A stretch of 64,000 nucleotides of DNA from Campylorhamphus procurvoides (lineage: Eukaryota; Chordata; Aves; Passeriformes; Dendrocolaptidae). Location: the NCBI GenBank assembly GCA_013396655.1, contig WBMV01004160.1, positions 124,001 to 188,000 on the forward strand, read 5' to 3'. The notes under the pieces are model-generated. The model searched no databases and had not been told where the DNA came from. It worked only from the letters and a program-made list of their open reading frames with translations. Below, piece by piece: positions 36,323 to 50,964 of this stretch. The position numbers and the translations under genes are program-made. How positions within the stretch are numbered: position 1 is the first letter of the stretch; each line of letters opens with the position of its first letter.

Positions 36323-39299
36323 TCCTGCCACGGCGCTAATAGAGCCTACATGTTTAATACCATTTTTATTATTTTTTAATTATCTACTACTTTTTCTTCT
36401 CTTCATTATTATTGCCATCATTGTCCCTTTACGCTTATTTTAATTTACATCAGTTAATTTCAGGCACCCCTTTCACATTTCACAAAGCATAGAAAAAGAG
36501 CTGTTCAAAACAGCTGAGAGTATAGAGACAGAGAAATAAAATAAAATTTAAAAAAAATCACTTTTATTTTTTTAATGTCAGTAAGTAGCCTGGACTAAAG
36601 GAGAATAGATATGCAAAGCAAATCAGTTTGTGCTGAGGACCATTAAAAAGACTGTTGACACTTCAGAGTTGTTGAGTTTAGATTAATTCTCATCTGATCC
36701 TATGGACTAAATAATTTTTTGTGATTGTCTAGAGTCCATTAAGTGCACTCCTGGAGCACAGCATCCAGTTCCTTTTAATCCAAAAAGATTCCTGTTCATA
36801 CAGTCAGAAAGTACTTCACAATGTGAGTCAATGCAATAACAGGGAGGTTAAAATAAAAATTATAATGTTTAATTCATTCAGGAAATAGAAGTATAAAGAA
36901 TTAAATTCCTTGCCTCAGTTCCACTAGAACTCTGTGATCAGGATTGAATTTAAAAATAAAATTATTTAATTCAAATAAAAAGATTCACATAAAAACATAA
37001 TTATTTAGATGTGAAGCAAATATATTGAGAGAAACCCCAACATCTCAATTTTAGGCATGGGAAGAGTTTTTGCACCATTTGCAGGTAAGAGCATGCACAC
37101 CCTCAGTCCTTCTGGTTTCCACTGGTGCTAAAGAGAACTGTAGACTGTTGAAAAAAATGAAAGAATCTCCAAAGATCATGATTCCAGTTCATGTGATTTC
37201 TGATTTATTGAAGAACTTTAATTCTTATGAATATATACAATATTTCTGCTTCACTTCTGTGCAGCAGAAAACCGGACAGCTAGACAGCTGTTTTTAATAT
37301 TTTCTTTGGATACCAAAAGTTTAAGTATTTTGTTGTGGACAGACACTACTTCACAAAATTCAATCCCACTGCACCTATTAGGAATTTTGCCTCAGTGTAA
37401 GTATTTAATTTCAGGAAATTCTTCCCATAATGACTTATAAAGCTTTAGTTTGCATAAATAAACTCAAAATTTCCAGCATCTAAGGTTAAGGACAGCATTA
37501 GGACAGTGTTATGAATCTGGTGAGAGAGAAGAATGAGAGTTGAGTTCAAACTTCCCTGACACTAGGGAGTGTCTCCTGATTCCAAATTTAGCAACAACAC
37601 GTCTAAAATATTTTATGAAAACTTACCTAAAGCAGAAAACAATCCCTCCTAATTCCAGTGGTCTTGAATATTTTTCAGGTTTTTTTAAAAAAAATGAAAA
37701 ACCAAAAGAATATCATTGTCACGTACATAGATTTATTTCACCAACATAACAAACTAGGAATAAATTTTGGCTGTACCACAAGCTTTTGCAAAATTCTACT
37801 ATGAGTTTTTCTCATCAGGTACAATCCACTGCTCAGCTGAGGGCAGTAGGAGTAAATATATTTAAATGAAGCAAGGAATTAAATTCAGTAGCAGGAGCAC
37901 AGTCTAACTGATGAGACCTGTTAAGAAACCTGTTTCTCAAATAATTTGTGTTCTATAGTTCTGAAATACATCTCTGACATATACATTTACACAAACACTC
38001 ATTTATGATTAAGGGAATGATCTCTAAAATAATTAGCACAATATTTGTCCTCCTGTTTAAAAAAATGAAAGCAGTGGAGATGTTGTTTCCTTTTAACTTT
38101 GAACTATCACAAAAGGTAGCTTTAGTTTTCCTAATCTAAACTAATATCGCAATTCCTTTATTCTACATCAATCAAAATTCTTGTAAAACCCATGACTACA
38201 GAAAGCCTGAGGTAGGTAACAAAAGCTGTACAATATGTAGTAAATCCTCTGCTTCTTAGCAATGCTCTAAGCTCTGTCTATTGTAAAAATAACAGTGTAA
38301 AACAGAATACACACACGATCTACAGTACATCAAAAGTAAATGAAAGAAACTCTTATCTACATTTCTGAGCAAGACTATCAGATAATAATCCTTGTTTCAA
38401 AAAGGAAAAGAAAACAAGAATCTGGTCCATAAATCTTAGGCAAACTGAAGGGGATTGCAGTGTAACAAAACCTACAAAGAAAGTGTTTCCCAGCAAATCC
38501 TACATCCAGAGCCATTCTCCTCCTGCACTCTCAGGATGGCACAGTGACCTCCCACAGCAAGTCTGTTTCTGAATTTAGACAGACAAAGACTTGGGCCCAG
38601 CCTTTGTAAAAGACTATAATGTTTGTCCCGCACTGTTCTCAAAAGATTCTTGGTTACTGCAGTTGTGAACATTTATTCTGTATTAAACCATTTAGTACAA
38701 AATTATCTCAGGTGTAGCTCCACTGACGGTAATGAAAACCAGAGAAAGAGTTATCCTTAATGAGAAATAGCTAGTGAGTTTTCAGACAAAATCTATGCCT
38801 AGAAAGCAGTCAGGGTAGGGAGTATGTATCAACAGCTTTGAGTAAAATGCATGCTAGGGATTCTGCAACTGGAGACTGAAAATTCAGATCCCAGAGGAAA
38901 TACGTATATAAAGCGTGAAAATATGTAATTTATTGTCTTTCCCTGCCTCAATATCATATATTTAAAAGTTCAGAGTAGGTGCCATGTCTAGGGTCAAAAA
39001 GAAAATCAAAGCTTTCAGCTAGTCTGTTAGAAATAAGTTTCTGAATAAGAGAAAGAAATTAAGTTTGAAAACTTTCAACTGATATGACTTTCCTCTTGGA
39101 GTATGTTTTTTGCTTTTGATTTCTCCTCCTCCCAAAATATGTATATTCATTGGTTCCAATAGTGTTAGCCTTGATTTACAGCTGTGTAACTGGGAGGAGA
39201 TCTATCTCCTGATGGAGTACTATCTCACATTTCTTCTATACACATGCATCATGAGCCTGGGACAGCTAATGACTACTGGGGATGATGATCAGTAAATTA
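36323..39299. other. Non-coding stretch, nothing recognised
   Basis: AT-rich, with frames of 61-75 codons on both strands. A 66-codon minus frame at 38,472-38,672 sits in locally higher GC sequence but has no domain. No CR1 tail or LTR is visible. Confidence 0.5.
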
Positions 39300-39540
39300 A
39301 AAATTCTCTAATGAGTCTTTGATATGGTACAGTGTAATGGCTCCAAAGGAGACAATACGGTCTACTGGGTCATTGATTTGTTAGCTACAAATTCTCTTCA
39401 TGTGCCATAACATTAATCAGCTTTAATGACTCCGATGGAGGCATGTTAATTAATTGCAGCTCCATTAATAACTCCCTGATTATGTATTTACCTGACCTAG
39501 ACTGTACTGTGCATTTTAGAAAGTCTTTAATTATGTTTTA
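39300..39540. promoter_or_regulatory. Candidate conserved enhancer, homeodomain-site cluster
   Basis: At least five homeodomain-type cores fall within about 80 bases: CATTAATCAG (39,411), CTTTAATGAC (39,421), GTTAATTAATTGC (39,445), CCATTAATAAC (39,462) and TGATTATG (39,478). They are embedded in complex sequence with a few retained CpGs (ATACGG, CTCCGATGG). No repeat or frame explains the block. Clustering of different TAAT sites with G/C-containing spacers is typical of developmental enhancers. Function and conservation are inference. Confidence 0.3.
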
Positions 39541-42500
39541 CACAATAGTGGCTGCAAGGGAGACTATAAATAGTGCATTGCAGGTACTGTTATTTCCAAA
39601 CATTATTCCAAAATCTATTTGACTAACATTAGGCTAATTTTGAGACAGATATGCTGAAATCTTTTCAAAGTTTATTTCATGAGTATAAATTAAATCCATT
39701 TGGGCAGAAAACTGAGAACCAAGGGTAAAATACCTAGATTATTTGTAGCCTCAGTTCCTGGAAGTCCCATTTTTTTTTTTTTTTCATAAAACAAGCTGCA
39801 TTCTGATACAGATGGTCCACATAAGGCACCATATGAGGCCTTCAGCTGATCAAAGGGAAGCATCCTCCTTCTGTCTTCATAAGTGCTAAGGGCTCTGTTA
39901 ACTCTAAAAACCTTCCAGAAAGCATTGCACTGTGCTGCCCAGTTCCTCAGTGGAGAAGGCTGAGGTCACAGCTGAGTAGGTAGATGCAGGCATTGCACAC
40001 AGAGCTACTACAATGTATATAAAAGGTTTACTAGAGACATCAGTAATTGTATCTAAACAGACTCTCAGAGGCCACTGTCTCATTTGGTTTGTCCCTCTGC
40101 ATGTGCATTCTGTTAACAGAAGGAAATTCAAAGAATAACAAACCTCCTGAATAAATTATTTCCAAGCTTACAACATTACTGTTCTTTATATGAATCTGCT
40201 TATTCAATTTACTACTATCATTTCAGCTGGGTAGATTTGTACTTGCAAAATTCCATGAAAATTCAAAATTTATTCTCTCAAATTTGTGTCTAGGTTCTTA
40301 CATTTCTGTTTTTGCAAACTTTGTTTCCCATTATTAGTCTTAAATTTACTATCACTGTTAACATCCCCTGCCTTTTTCGTTCCTCTCTATCCAATTTCTC
40401 ACATGTAAAATAAAGATGACTGACCAGTTAAGAAAAAAATAAGACTGAATTTTCTTAATACATTTTAATATTTATTTTAGTCTTGGATCTTCATAAGTTT
40501 AATTCTTATTCCTGGACTCTCTTCCTCAAAGGATCTTTTATTTTTATTTTTTTTTTTCATTTAGCAGACAATGTCCACCTTCATCTCACTCCATGACACA
40601 ACGAGAACAGAATATAAATTTCAACATTATGCAATGGAATATGAATGAAACAAAACCTCTTTATCGAAGAATGACCTTCATAGACTAATGTTGTAACTCT
40701 TTGTATTAAGATAATTGAATTTATAAACAAAATCATTTATAGAAACATTCACATTCCATCTACCTGGACTGTAGTATAACATTTTGTGTAATGGCATATG
40801 GAAAATAAAATAGAGGGGAAAAAAAAAAAAAGATTATGTGAATGAATATTGTGAAGTGCCTGTACATTAGGAAAGGTAGTGGACAAGATTGTTGTTGGGA
40901 AAGATACTTGAAGGCTCCAAAGATGAGTACTTATGAAATCACAAAATCTCACACAAAACTCACCTCACTTAATATTTTAAGTAAAAGAAAAAAAAAAAAA
41001 GCAAAATAGCAAAACAAAAGAACAGTATTAAAAAAGATAAGAACACAAATAAAAGAACTTTTAAACTAATAAATATAAACACCACTATAAAGTAAAATAT
41101 ACTTACACAAGAAATACATAAGATGAAAACTTTGCTTTGTGAACAAACTGACCTAAAATATCTACAAATACATGTTAAAATTCAAATTAGGAGTTTCTAA
41201 CTCTCACTGCAACTAAATCCAAGCAAAGCCTTTCACTGTGAGTCAGGGAATTCCAACTGGATTTATCACAACACTTTTTGGAGGAAAAAGAAAATGCAGT
41301 GCACACATTTATAAGTGGCTTTGCCTGATGGTGCAGAATGATCATGTTTCTATTGTCTCTCACTTCTGGAGTTTTTTACATGCAACAACTACTTGTCAGC
41401 TAAATTCTCACATCTATCAAGCATTAGAATCACTGTCTGCTTTATCTGTTCTTCCTGAGAGGGAAACAAAGCTGGGTGTCTGCAGCATCTTGCATTCCAT
41501 ATGGCACTAATATCTTCCTCTGTAGCATCATGACTCTAATTGGACAGTTAGAGAAGAAAGAAATCAGGATTATCCTGAAGTCTTCAGAATCTTGCCTTTT
41601 TTGTCAAACAAACATGACAAATGACTGCAGATACTAACAGATATAAACATTTGTTGGTGTATTTCTTTCAGGAGCCATGGCTATTTGTGCCTCTGCAACA
41701 CAAAATTTATGAGAAATAATAGCTACATTTGACAAACAGTGCCACGCACTTCAGCAATCAACACAAAGCATGACTCTTGGCAGAAGTGTCAAAAATTTTA
41801 TTACAAGTATTTCATTTGCCTTGTAGTTTCAGAAGAGCATATGTTGTGCTCAGGCAACAGGTTACAGATTTCTGTGGGCTTTTTTTTTTTTTTCTAGGAC
41901 CTCTTGTAAGGAATGGTTACTTCTTTTATTGAAAAGAGAAGAAAAGAGATGAACAGATGCTGAACAAATGGGTTTATACTAGATCTGTATCATTGTTATT
42001 GAGATCAGTGTATGAACCTTGCTAAAACAATCTCCTTCAGTATATATTATTTAAATATAAATCTAAACTGAACATTTTACTATTCTAACCTTATAACTGA
42101 GGATGTACTATAGAAAAGGTTACCAAATACATCAAATTAATGAATGGAATGTGAAGAGTGACCTACAGATAGGAAAAATATGAGCTTGCTCTTAATCTTG
42201 TAAAAATATTTATTTATGGTAATTTATGTAGACAGAAGATCTTTGCTATATTTTTAATTTCCACAGAAATGAGTGATGTATCTCTTTCTATATATCAGAG
42301 TGCTGCAATAACAGCCATATCTGATATTTAGTTTTCTGAAAATGGGCTTCCTGAGCAGTGCATTGGGCAATGAAGTCATTCATTTTCTTTTGCCTGCATT
42401 TTATGAACGGACAACATGTAAAAGCAAGGTTAAGATAACTGTTCATCAAACCAAAGTCAAATATATATTATCTGCCTCTGCATCTACCTCTCTACAACCG

Positions 42501-45500
42501 GGTAAAAAAAATTAAAAGAAGGTAATAAAAATGTGTACAAAAATTAGATCAAAAACAGCAGACTGGATTACATGAAAACATATAAAAGGGTTCAGGGTTC
42601 AAGGTTCACCAGAGAAGTAAAACCTCAGAAAAACAGAATTATCCTGTAATCCAGGAAGAAAAGAAACTTTTAACACAAGGAAGGTTAAAAAGAGGACTTC
42701 TGATGAAATAGTTATAACTTGTTCAATTCAAGAAGTCAGAAGTAAAAAGGCTGGAACAGGGGAGGAATTAAAGTGAAGAAAATGTCATTTGCAAAAGAGA
42801 GGGATTAATTGTTTAGAAGTTCTTTGCAGTGATATAATGTGAAAACTAAATTTACCTGGACTTCACTCAGTTCAGTTCTTACAGTTCTATTTATGGAACC
42901 TATCAATATTATGCCAGAGACTCAGGTAACGTGAATAACCAAAAGATGTCAATCTGATTCTCTGGCCCAGAAGTTCAAAACACAAAGTGCATATCAATAC
43001 CAAATAATTTTCACAGAACCTGGTTGTTTCATGTCAGTCTTTAGAGGATTATAACAGTCTCATAGTAACAAAAGATAGGATAATGCTCATTCTTAGTGGT
43101 TTCAAATGAATAAGAAACTGCAGGGTCTTTAAAATCCTCAAGTGAGTTGACTTCTTCCCTTTGAATCTTCTTGCTGCCAAGACCTGTTATCGGTACACTC
43201 AGCAGATGTCATTAGGAGCAAAGATGAGTGTGTGTTGTGTCACAGTGAAGAGTCACCAGCTCCAGAAAAATGGAAGACTTTGCTTGAAAGTAATCAAGAG
43301 TTTCTAGGAGGAAAATTCCACTGGAATATTTTCATTTGACATGGAATTCAAGTTAAAAGGAAGGCAAAAAGCTTCCAAGACAGTCAAAGTTGAGTGATCT
43401 GTGGCCTGAAAATGATGAATGACTTGGATTTTCAGACATAAGATGCTCTCTCCAAGCATAATGCTGGTGTGAGCCCCCAAAGCATGGCAAACTGGAATCA
43501 CTCCTGAAAGCTGCTTGAGGTTGGACAGTAGATAGAAGTCTTCTGTGTTCTCTCTAACCATTATATATCCTTCTAACAATCTCAGATTTGTCTTTATCTT
43601 TGACATAAGAAGGGATAAAATTCTTTTCTTACACACTCTGTTTTGTATGGAAGGATAAATGGGGGGACGAGCAAGAAAAGCATTTGTTGAGACACAAGGG
43701 GCTGAAAGAGGGACTGAAATTGCATCAAGACACTAATCATCTTGGAGAAGGTGGCAGTGGCTCCTGAAGAGGGGCATCAGGTTCATTCCTGGTGCTCTGG
43801 CCTGCCTGTAGCTGGGCTTTCAGTTCTGGTACCTCCACATAGCTGGAAGATGTCCTTGGTCATACTTTTCCTTTATTTGGCAAAATGTGTATCTCTTTGC
43901 CTCAAGTGTGTTCTGCTTGGTTTATGAATAACTCTAATCTAGCAAAGCTGTCCTTTAGGGGTCACACAGAAGAACATCCCAAACATCTGTAAAGGCAGGT
44001 TGGGAGAGACACATCTGACCTCAGCTGTCACTTGGAAAGTTATTTTTCCTATGGTTGTTTTTTTTACTAGACATACTGCAGACATCTTTGTCACCTCTTA
44101 CTCTGTCATGTATCTTGTGTGGTCTTCTTTATTTCCAGTAGTCTTATGTATTTCCTTTGTTTTCAGCTGCATGGTGACCAATAGCTTAATGTTGTCCTTT
44201 CTGAAGTCAGTTTTCAACATTTCCTGTCATCAAATACCAGTATTTGGAGGAAAACATGCAATCAACTTGAAAGGAGCAGGGAGGAAAAAAAAGTCCTCCA
44301 TATGAAATTGTCCTGTGAAAAACTTAAAAATAGTAACAACAATAAAGAGTACAATGAATTAATCTCTGACTTGATTCTGTTTTCAGCACTTTACCAACTT
44401 TAATCTCTTTTCCTATATATTTGTGTTGTAGCCTCATCTGGTTGTTTTTTGCCTATTCTCCCTTAGGAAATATTCCCTAATTAGTGCAGTAGTGAAAAAA
44501 AATGACCTAGCAAGACCTAAGTATACCTGAGAATGGTTTCATAATTAATAAAAACTGTCATCGCATATCACACTTATATTGTTTCCTTCTTCTGTAAGGA
44601 TTTGCACTTCAGATACTTTCTATTCTCATAACAATCCTCATAAACCCTTCAGGAGCAGATTCTGTCCTTAGCTTATGCCAATACAAGTTATGATGTCCTC
44701 CATTACTCTGAGAATTAAACTAAAAAAAATCCCACACAACCAGAAAAGCAGATTGATAATTTTACTTATGTGCCATAAAAAATTTAGATAAAAACCCCTC
44801 GTAAGCAATTCTGGAGATTACTAATATTCCTGTGAGCTCTGCATTGTTTAACAGTGGCACAACATCAAAACACTCAGTGAAGAGATAAAGCATCAAACAG
44901 TGGAATTCTATGAATTTTCTTGCCACACCACCCCTGCACACAGATCAACACAGTGTGTTTATTCATGCAGAAAGCTAAGACTATTGAAGACTCCCATTTT
45001 TATTTTTTCTCTTTTTTTCCTTCAAACCTACTCTATTTTACTGTATGACTGAAAGAAATAGAGAAAAGCAGTTGCAGACAATCTAGTAGTCATATTCAAA
45101 TGGATTTAAGGAAGACAGAATACAAATTAGGCCTCTCATGCAATACATAGAGAAAGTTAAGCATTTTTTTAAGATTGCTAAGAATTTCTGTGATTTCCAG
45201 GTGTAGAATCATGGCCATCCAGACAAAAACATGACAAATACTATGAAATTCAGTAGGAATCTCTCTCTGGTCTATCATTTGAAGGTTGTATATATGGAAG
45301 ACCTTGCCTAAAAGGTTGGATGAAGGATTCAGTTTTACATTGGAACTCTTACTCAAGATTGAAAAACACCTAAAAGTGTTGGATGCCTGGGACGTCAAAC
45401 ACTGTCACCACCATCACCTGCCCTTGTTGACTGTGTGAGCTGGCTTTTAAAGCTGACATGGTGTCCACATGCTGTCAGCTTTCTGGTCCAGGCACATATA

Positions 45501-48500
45501 TGTACTCCTCCAGGTATGATCTCATTGAATCCTGAAAGCTACACTGCAGAAAACTGACATGTCAGAAAAAAGCTCCATCATTATCTTTGTCAGGATAATT
45601 TTTCAGAGAAGTTCTGTAGACTCTGGAGGCTTGACTTGAAGATAGATATTGTAGAAACAGAATAATATTGCAAGAAATAGCAAAGTTACTTACTTACAAA
45701 TGACGTATTATATTTCTCTGTTAGTCTTTGATAGTGTCCAAAATGAAATAGTAAAAATAGTTTACAAGAAAATAGGAAAATTACTGATCCCTGAAAGTAA
45801 CAGCAACAGGACCAAAGAAATCTCGCAAGCAATAAGGCCTCTTAGCTTTACTACTTTATTCTTAGGCTACTGAAGAATCCTTCCAGTAGAATCCTAGATC
45901 ACTTTTCTGCAACAATCAGACGTCTCAGCTCACAGTGTACCAGTGTGTCTCAAGTAGCACAGATTAGCAGTTGTTTAGCTGGATGCACGCTGAGGGGAAA
46001 AAAAAAAAAGAGAAAATTCTTCAATAGTAAGTGGATTCTGTGATTTTTCATTCTTATTTTAATAAGAATGTTCACTGCGTAAGAGTAAGACTTAAGGTGG
46101 ATTATTCCCAGCCTGAGGAGGTCAGTGTATGTATACTCAGAATATGTACACACTCAGGAGCAAGACACCAGTTCAAGCACGAGTTCACATGCTCTGGGTT
46201 GTGAGATGTGACTGTGGACAGTCAGCTCAGCTAATGTTCCTCCCATTATATGGACGTAGCAAGTCTATACAAACTGTAACCACTTCATATTTGTGTAATA
46301 CTTTCTTTTTTTTTTTTTAAAGTTTCATTATAGTCTCAAGCAAAACTGACTGAGATATTTTCTCTGAAATTTATCTTTGATGAAACCTTTGCTTTCATCA
46401 AGGCTGTAACTTGGAACAAAAATCAGAAGGTTGAAAGCTGGGAAATAGTGATACAGGTGAAAACAATCTATTTGTAATTGAATCATTTTGGGGGGCAGGG
46501 AGTCTGTTTTCTTGTTTGATTCTATGTTTTGTTGTTGTTTTCATTTCAACAGTAAGGTAAGCATTTCTAAAAAACAAAAAATCAGTTCCTTACTGAGTTA
46601 AGTTGACTAACTAGAGCTGCCTTCCTTAGGCATTTTTCATGAACGTCTGTGTGCTTTCAGGGTATTTGTGAATAACTTTTCATATTCAGCTACTGTATAT
46701 CCACATTATTCAGAGATGCCAGGGATTTTAAATACATAAATCGTAATTTCTAGATGATCCTAAGTGTTGTAGAAGGGAAAATTTTAGAATTAATTTTAAG
46801 CAAAGTATGATGTTGAGGGTGGGAGAAGTTTACCTAAAGAAAAAGAAAACAAAGTTTATAGAAATTGAAGACCTATTAAAAATGGGAGGGAAAGAAAAAA
46901 AGAGAAAACAGCAGCTCTTTCCTTAACCTTTTTTCTCTCCATCTCAGCTGGTGCAGTCTGTTTCTTGCTGCTGCAGTAATATGTTTTAAACAGTCAAAGC
47001 AGTATAACTTTCTTCAGGTATGCTGTTGTGATTGCTTGCCAGCCCACTGGTATGACAAACAGGAGGAATTTCAGGAATGTTTGCACTGCTCATTCCAGCT
47101 TTACAAGTAGATGCTATCAGAAAACAGATGACAAGATTTACAAAGTTATGTAAGGGGCAAGGAATCTGAAGCTGTTTACTGTGACAGAAACCCAAGTTCC
47201 AAACAGAGGGCTCTCATTTCAGGGTATTTTACTGTCTTCTGCAGCTTGTCAGCACAGCTCTTAGTCTTAAATTCGTTTGGCAAAAGCTGATGTAACCATT
47301 TTAAATTAGAAGAAAAAAATAAAAATCAATAAACCAAACAAATGGAGTAATCAGCTCTCAACAAAACACCTGGCATGAGAGGGAAAAAACCAAAGTTATT
47401 CAGAAGGTGCAGTGCACACACACGCACATTTATACACACCACAACCTTTCAATTTTTCCTGAAGTTTTATTTACCTGAGTTAATTAACTCCATTGACTAT
47501 GCTGGAACATGGTTTTACTCATCTAAAGAGACATCCTAAAAAAAATAAAAATATATAAATTTATGTTTATAATTGGAGAGACATATTTAGACAAGGATCA
47601 ATAGGCTGCCAAAGAGCAGAAGGAGTTGTCCATCACAAAGGAGAGGTCACCATAAGATTGTGGCTGTTGCTTCCTGTTACAGAGCATCCCTAAATTTGCC
47701 CCTTGGTGGCAGGGCAGAGCTGCAGGCACCTCACCTGCAGTAAACAAGGTCTCCAAATTGACTTTACATTGCTCAATTCAGGACTGCTTCAGGGTGCAGA
47801 TAAGATATTCAATTGTGTATTGCAGGTCCCATGTGGCACAAAATATAGGGGTGGCACACGATAGGACACAACACAGCCAGATCACTGACCACCCACAGGA
47901 AATCCAGGGTAGCTGAGTGGGCTTGTCTGTCAGTCTGTAGCAAAAAGGGCAAAGGAGAAAAAAATAAAATTCTGACTCACTGCCTGCAATGTCGTTCAAA
48001 TGGACTTTTTACTCTAGGTTGCAACACACAGCATACAGATTGCAGCTTTTCCCTGAGGCAGAGCTGTGCTCTTCCTCCCTTTGATAAAAATGCTCTTTCC
48101 TCTGGGAGATTTAATTTTTATTTTTATAGATGTTATAATAGAAATATAAAGGACTTACAGAAAGGAGAAAGCAGGAGCTTTATGATAATGTTGGTTTCTG
48201 GTCTACAAATACAGTATACTTGTAAAGGGGATTTACTTTGTCCAGCCTAATGAAAACTACAGAATCTTTACAGGACCTTGCATACTAAGAATCGACTCTG
48301 CTCTGAACTCAATCTTGTGTTCCTCACATGTTAAAATTATCGTTTTTCCATTTATTCAGAGGCAGAGGTAGTCATAGCAAACCAATAATCAAGTGCAGCT
48401 ACCCTAAGTAGTGTCTTCATGTGCTTCCATAATCTTAAAAATTCCTCTAGCCTCATGAAATTAAAATTCTTATTACAAAGTAAATACAGAACTTCCTGCA

Positions 48501-50346
48501 ACTGATAACACCTGATTATGAGAATGTGAATTTTGTACTGAATTATCAAGATTTTTTTTCCCTGCTATCTTTTTAAATCCAACATCAGGACAAGGTATGT
48601 GTCATGTTTCAAGAAGAAGCAGGATATATATTTTAATACTTTTAAGATACTTGCCATGGGTATGGCAAGTCAGATGGCTCTATCCTATCATTTCAAGGAT
48701 TCAATGACATGTCCAACATTTGCATCCTTTTGTGTTCACTTTTTTGTTCACTTTTTCTTATATATATATATGATTTTACATATATAAAGTATATATATAT
48801 ATTAATTCTTTATTATTGCATTGTTAGATCACAAAAATGGCTCTTCATTTTTGCCTGATAAGCCTGTGATTTATTACCAAGAATCAAATATTTATTAATC
48901 ATTTGAGCTCAGGATATGAAATAATTTTTCAAGTTGTCTCGCTGAGCCCATCCGGTTAAATTTTCCCATCAATTGTAAAAGATGGTGTAAAGTTGGCCCT
49001 GAATGTCAATCTGTCTTCAGGAACAGTTGTAATTTCAGTCTCAACCTCTGCATCAATGCTTAGACAGTGAGTTATGAATTTTCAATCTTCTAGCAGAACA
49101 AGTCCTTCACAAGTTCACTTCTGATATCTGAAATAAGATCAAGCAGAGTTTTCTTAGTTTGATAAAATGCCTCTAATTAAAAAAAAAAATAAAAGCCCCT
49201 CAAAACATTTCTTCCTCAGATATACCTCTTATATCATGGAGAATTACTAGGCTATCAAGCATGTCTGATATTTTCTGTATTTTCCCTTCATTTTAAAGAT
49301 ATCCCTTTTCCATACTGGAAATTAATTTGTTCCTGCAGACTGGGAAATCCTGCAAGCAAAACCATTCCATTAATAATTCCCAAGGGCCAAATAAAAAAAG
49401 AAATCCAAAACATTATCAGCCTGGTTTCTGAAGTGATAGTTTTAATGTTAAGAAATGCCACTAGTACCTAATTTAATTCCAGAAAATATAATTGCTGTAA
49501 ATGATGGAAAACAAACATTGAAGCACATTGTTTTAAAATGATAAATTAAGAGAAAGAGGATTTTCCTGAAGTATAAGATTTGGATTATACTACTACAAAG
49601 GCACTTTCTATTGACAAGCCTTTTTATAAATAAACCAAAAAAACCCATTTCTGTCAAACTCTTTTAGAAGTTCTAGACATGATATCACAGGAACCCAAAA
49701 TTTCTTAACATAAGTCAAAGTATCAAAATACATGAAATGTCTCTTTACTGAGGCTTGGATTTCCTAAGAATTTCAAGATTATTTTGCACCAGTATAGTAG
49801 CAGAATGACATTTATAATAAAATTTTTTGGTTTGCTTTGCAAAATATGTGATAAAATATTAGGGAGAAAAATTTCTTTTGGACATCAAGTTACTTATTTT
49901 CAAAACATTTTTCCACAAGTTTGTTTTTTTTTTTAAACAATGACCAACCATCTGATTCACATACTCCAAAACCCCACAATATATATATATTTCTTTTTTT
50001 TTTCCATTTACACCTTTAGATACAAAAAATATTATCAACTAACAATACACAAGTTCTTTTGGCATAAATTACTAATCAACTTTTTTTTTTTTATAAAATC
50101 ATTGGCTCAGTACCAATCTTTTAAAAAATGGTTATCTAGTTCAAAAATAGTTCTATTTACTTATGGAATTGTATAGCTGTGGAAAACAAAATCTTGCATG
50201 TCTTTTCCAATCTTACTGGTGCAGCCCCTATACCATTCTATAGTGTGTGAGATTACCGGCATCTTCATAAAGTAACATTAGAAGGCAATAGAAAATATTG
50301 AAACAAGTGAAAATGCAACATCTGGGACAGGTTGGCTAGGCTAGTG
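39541..50346. other. Long non-coding stretch with simple repeats only
   Basis: About 10.8 kb without a recognised interspersed repeat or exon. It contains homopolymers (T15 at 39,770; A13 at 40,819; A13 at 40,988; T14 at 41,880). Frames reach 110 codons (43,304-43,636 minus) and 101 codons (44,000-44,305 plus), the latter hydrophobic from T-rich composition; none has a domain signature. A GC-richer patch at 47.6-47.95 kb is not assigned. Confidence 0.45.
48759..48803. repeat. Interrupted (TA)n repeat
   Basis: TA runs at 48,759-48,771 and 48,779-48,803 are separated by GATTTTAC and AAAG. The stretch is self-complementary, so it can form cruciforms and is prone to length change. Confidence 0.85.
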
Positions 50347-50382
50347 GATGGGGATGGCGATGGCGATGGCGATGGCGATGGG
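50347..50382 (+). repeat. (GATGGC)n hexanucleotide microsatellite
   Basis: Six units: GATGGG, four perfect GATGGC, then GATGGG. It ends exactly where the reversed CR1 tail begins, and GGATA units follow at 50,387, so it probably grew from the short repeats that end CR1 elements. A 65-codon minus frame here encodes a proline-serine run from this repeat and is not a gene. Confidence 0.95.
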
Positions 50383-50605
50383 ACAGGATAGGATAATTTC
50401 TGTTGGAAGGAACCTACAGCAGTAATGTAGTCCAACTCCCTGACCAATTCAAGGCTGACCAAAAATTAAGGCATGTTGATAAGGACTTTTTCCAAATGCC
50501 TCTTAAACATTGACAGGCTTGTGTCATTGACTGCCACTCCAGGAAGCCTTTTCCAGTGTTTGACCACTGTCTTGCTAAAGAAATGCTTCCCGTTGTCCAA
50601 TCAAG
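50383..50605 (-). mobile_element. CR1-family LINE 3'-end fragment, reversed
   Basis: Read on the plus strand it shows the reversed CR1 3' end: TTGGAAGGAACCTACAG, GTAGTCCAACTCCCTG, CATTGACTGCCACTCCAGG, CCTTTTCCAGTGTTTGACC and AGAAATGCTTCCCGTTGTCC. The order and spacing fit the CR1 3' UTR. Divergence is high, so it is an old copy or an older subfamily. The 5' end of the copy is near 50,605. Confidence 0.85.
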
Positions 50606-50964
50606 CTTTATTGCAAGATTTTTAAAATTTCAATAAACTCAAAATATGGACCCACTTTGATATGATTTAAAATATTTAAAAATAATAATAGTACTATATT
50701 TTACCTATATTCACAGCTTATTATTGTGTTCTTGTTATCATTTTCTGCTCTCTAGTTTGGCCTAGCTCTTAACTTCAAAATGACTGCACTTACCCACGTC
50801 AGCTAAAGTTTGTTTTCTGAGAATAAATGTTCTATATTAATTTTCGGCATCAGTCAGAAAGAAGAGTTATGAATGGGTGTACAACCATCACAGCTGAAAT
50901 GCCATTGTTGTTAATCACTGTGTTATTCTTTCAGAAAAGAGACCACTGTATTTCCCAAGAGTCC
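50606..50964. other. Spacer between two CR1 fragments
   Basis: AT-rich sequence without a recognised feature. It could hide diverged CR1 sequence belonging to either neighbour. Confidence 0.5.

Noticed and set aside
44000..44305. 101-codon hydrophobic plus-strand frame as a membrane protein
   Set aside because: Hydrophobicity follows from T-rich codons; there is no conserved topology or family resemblance.
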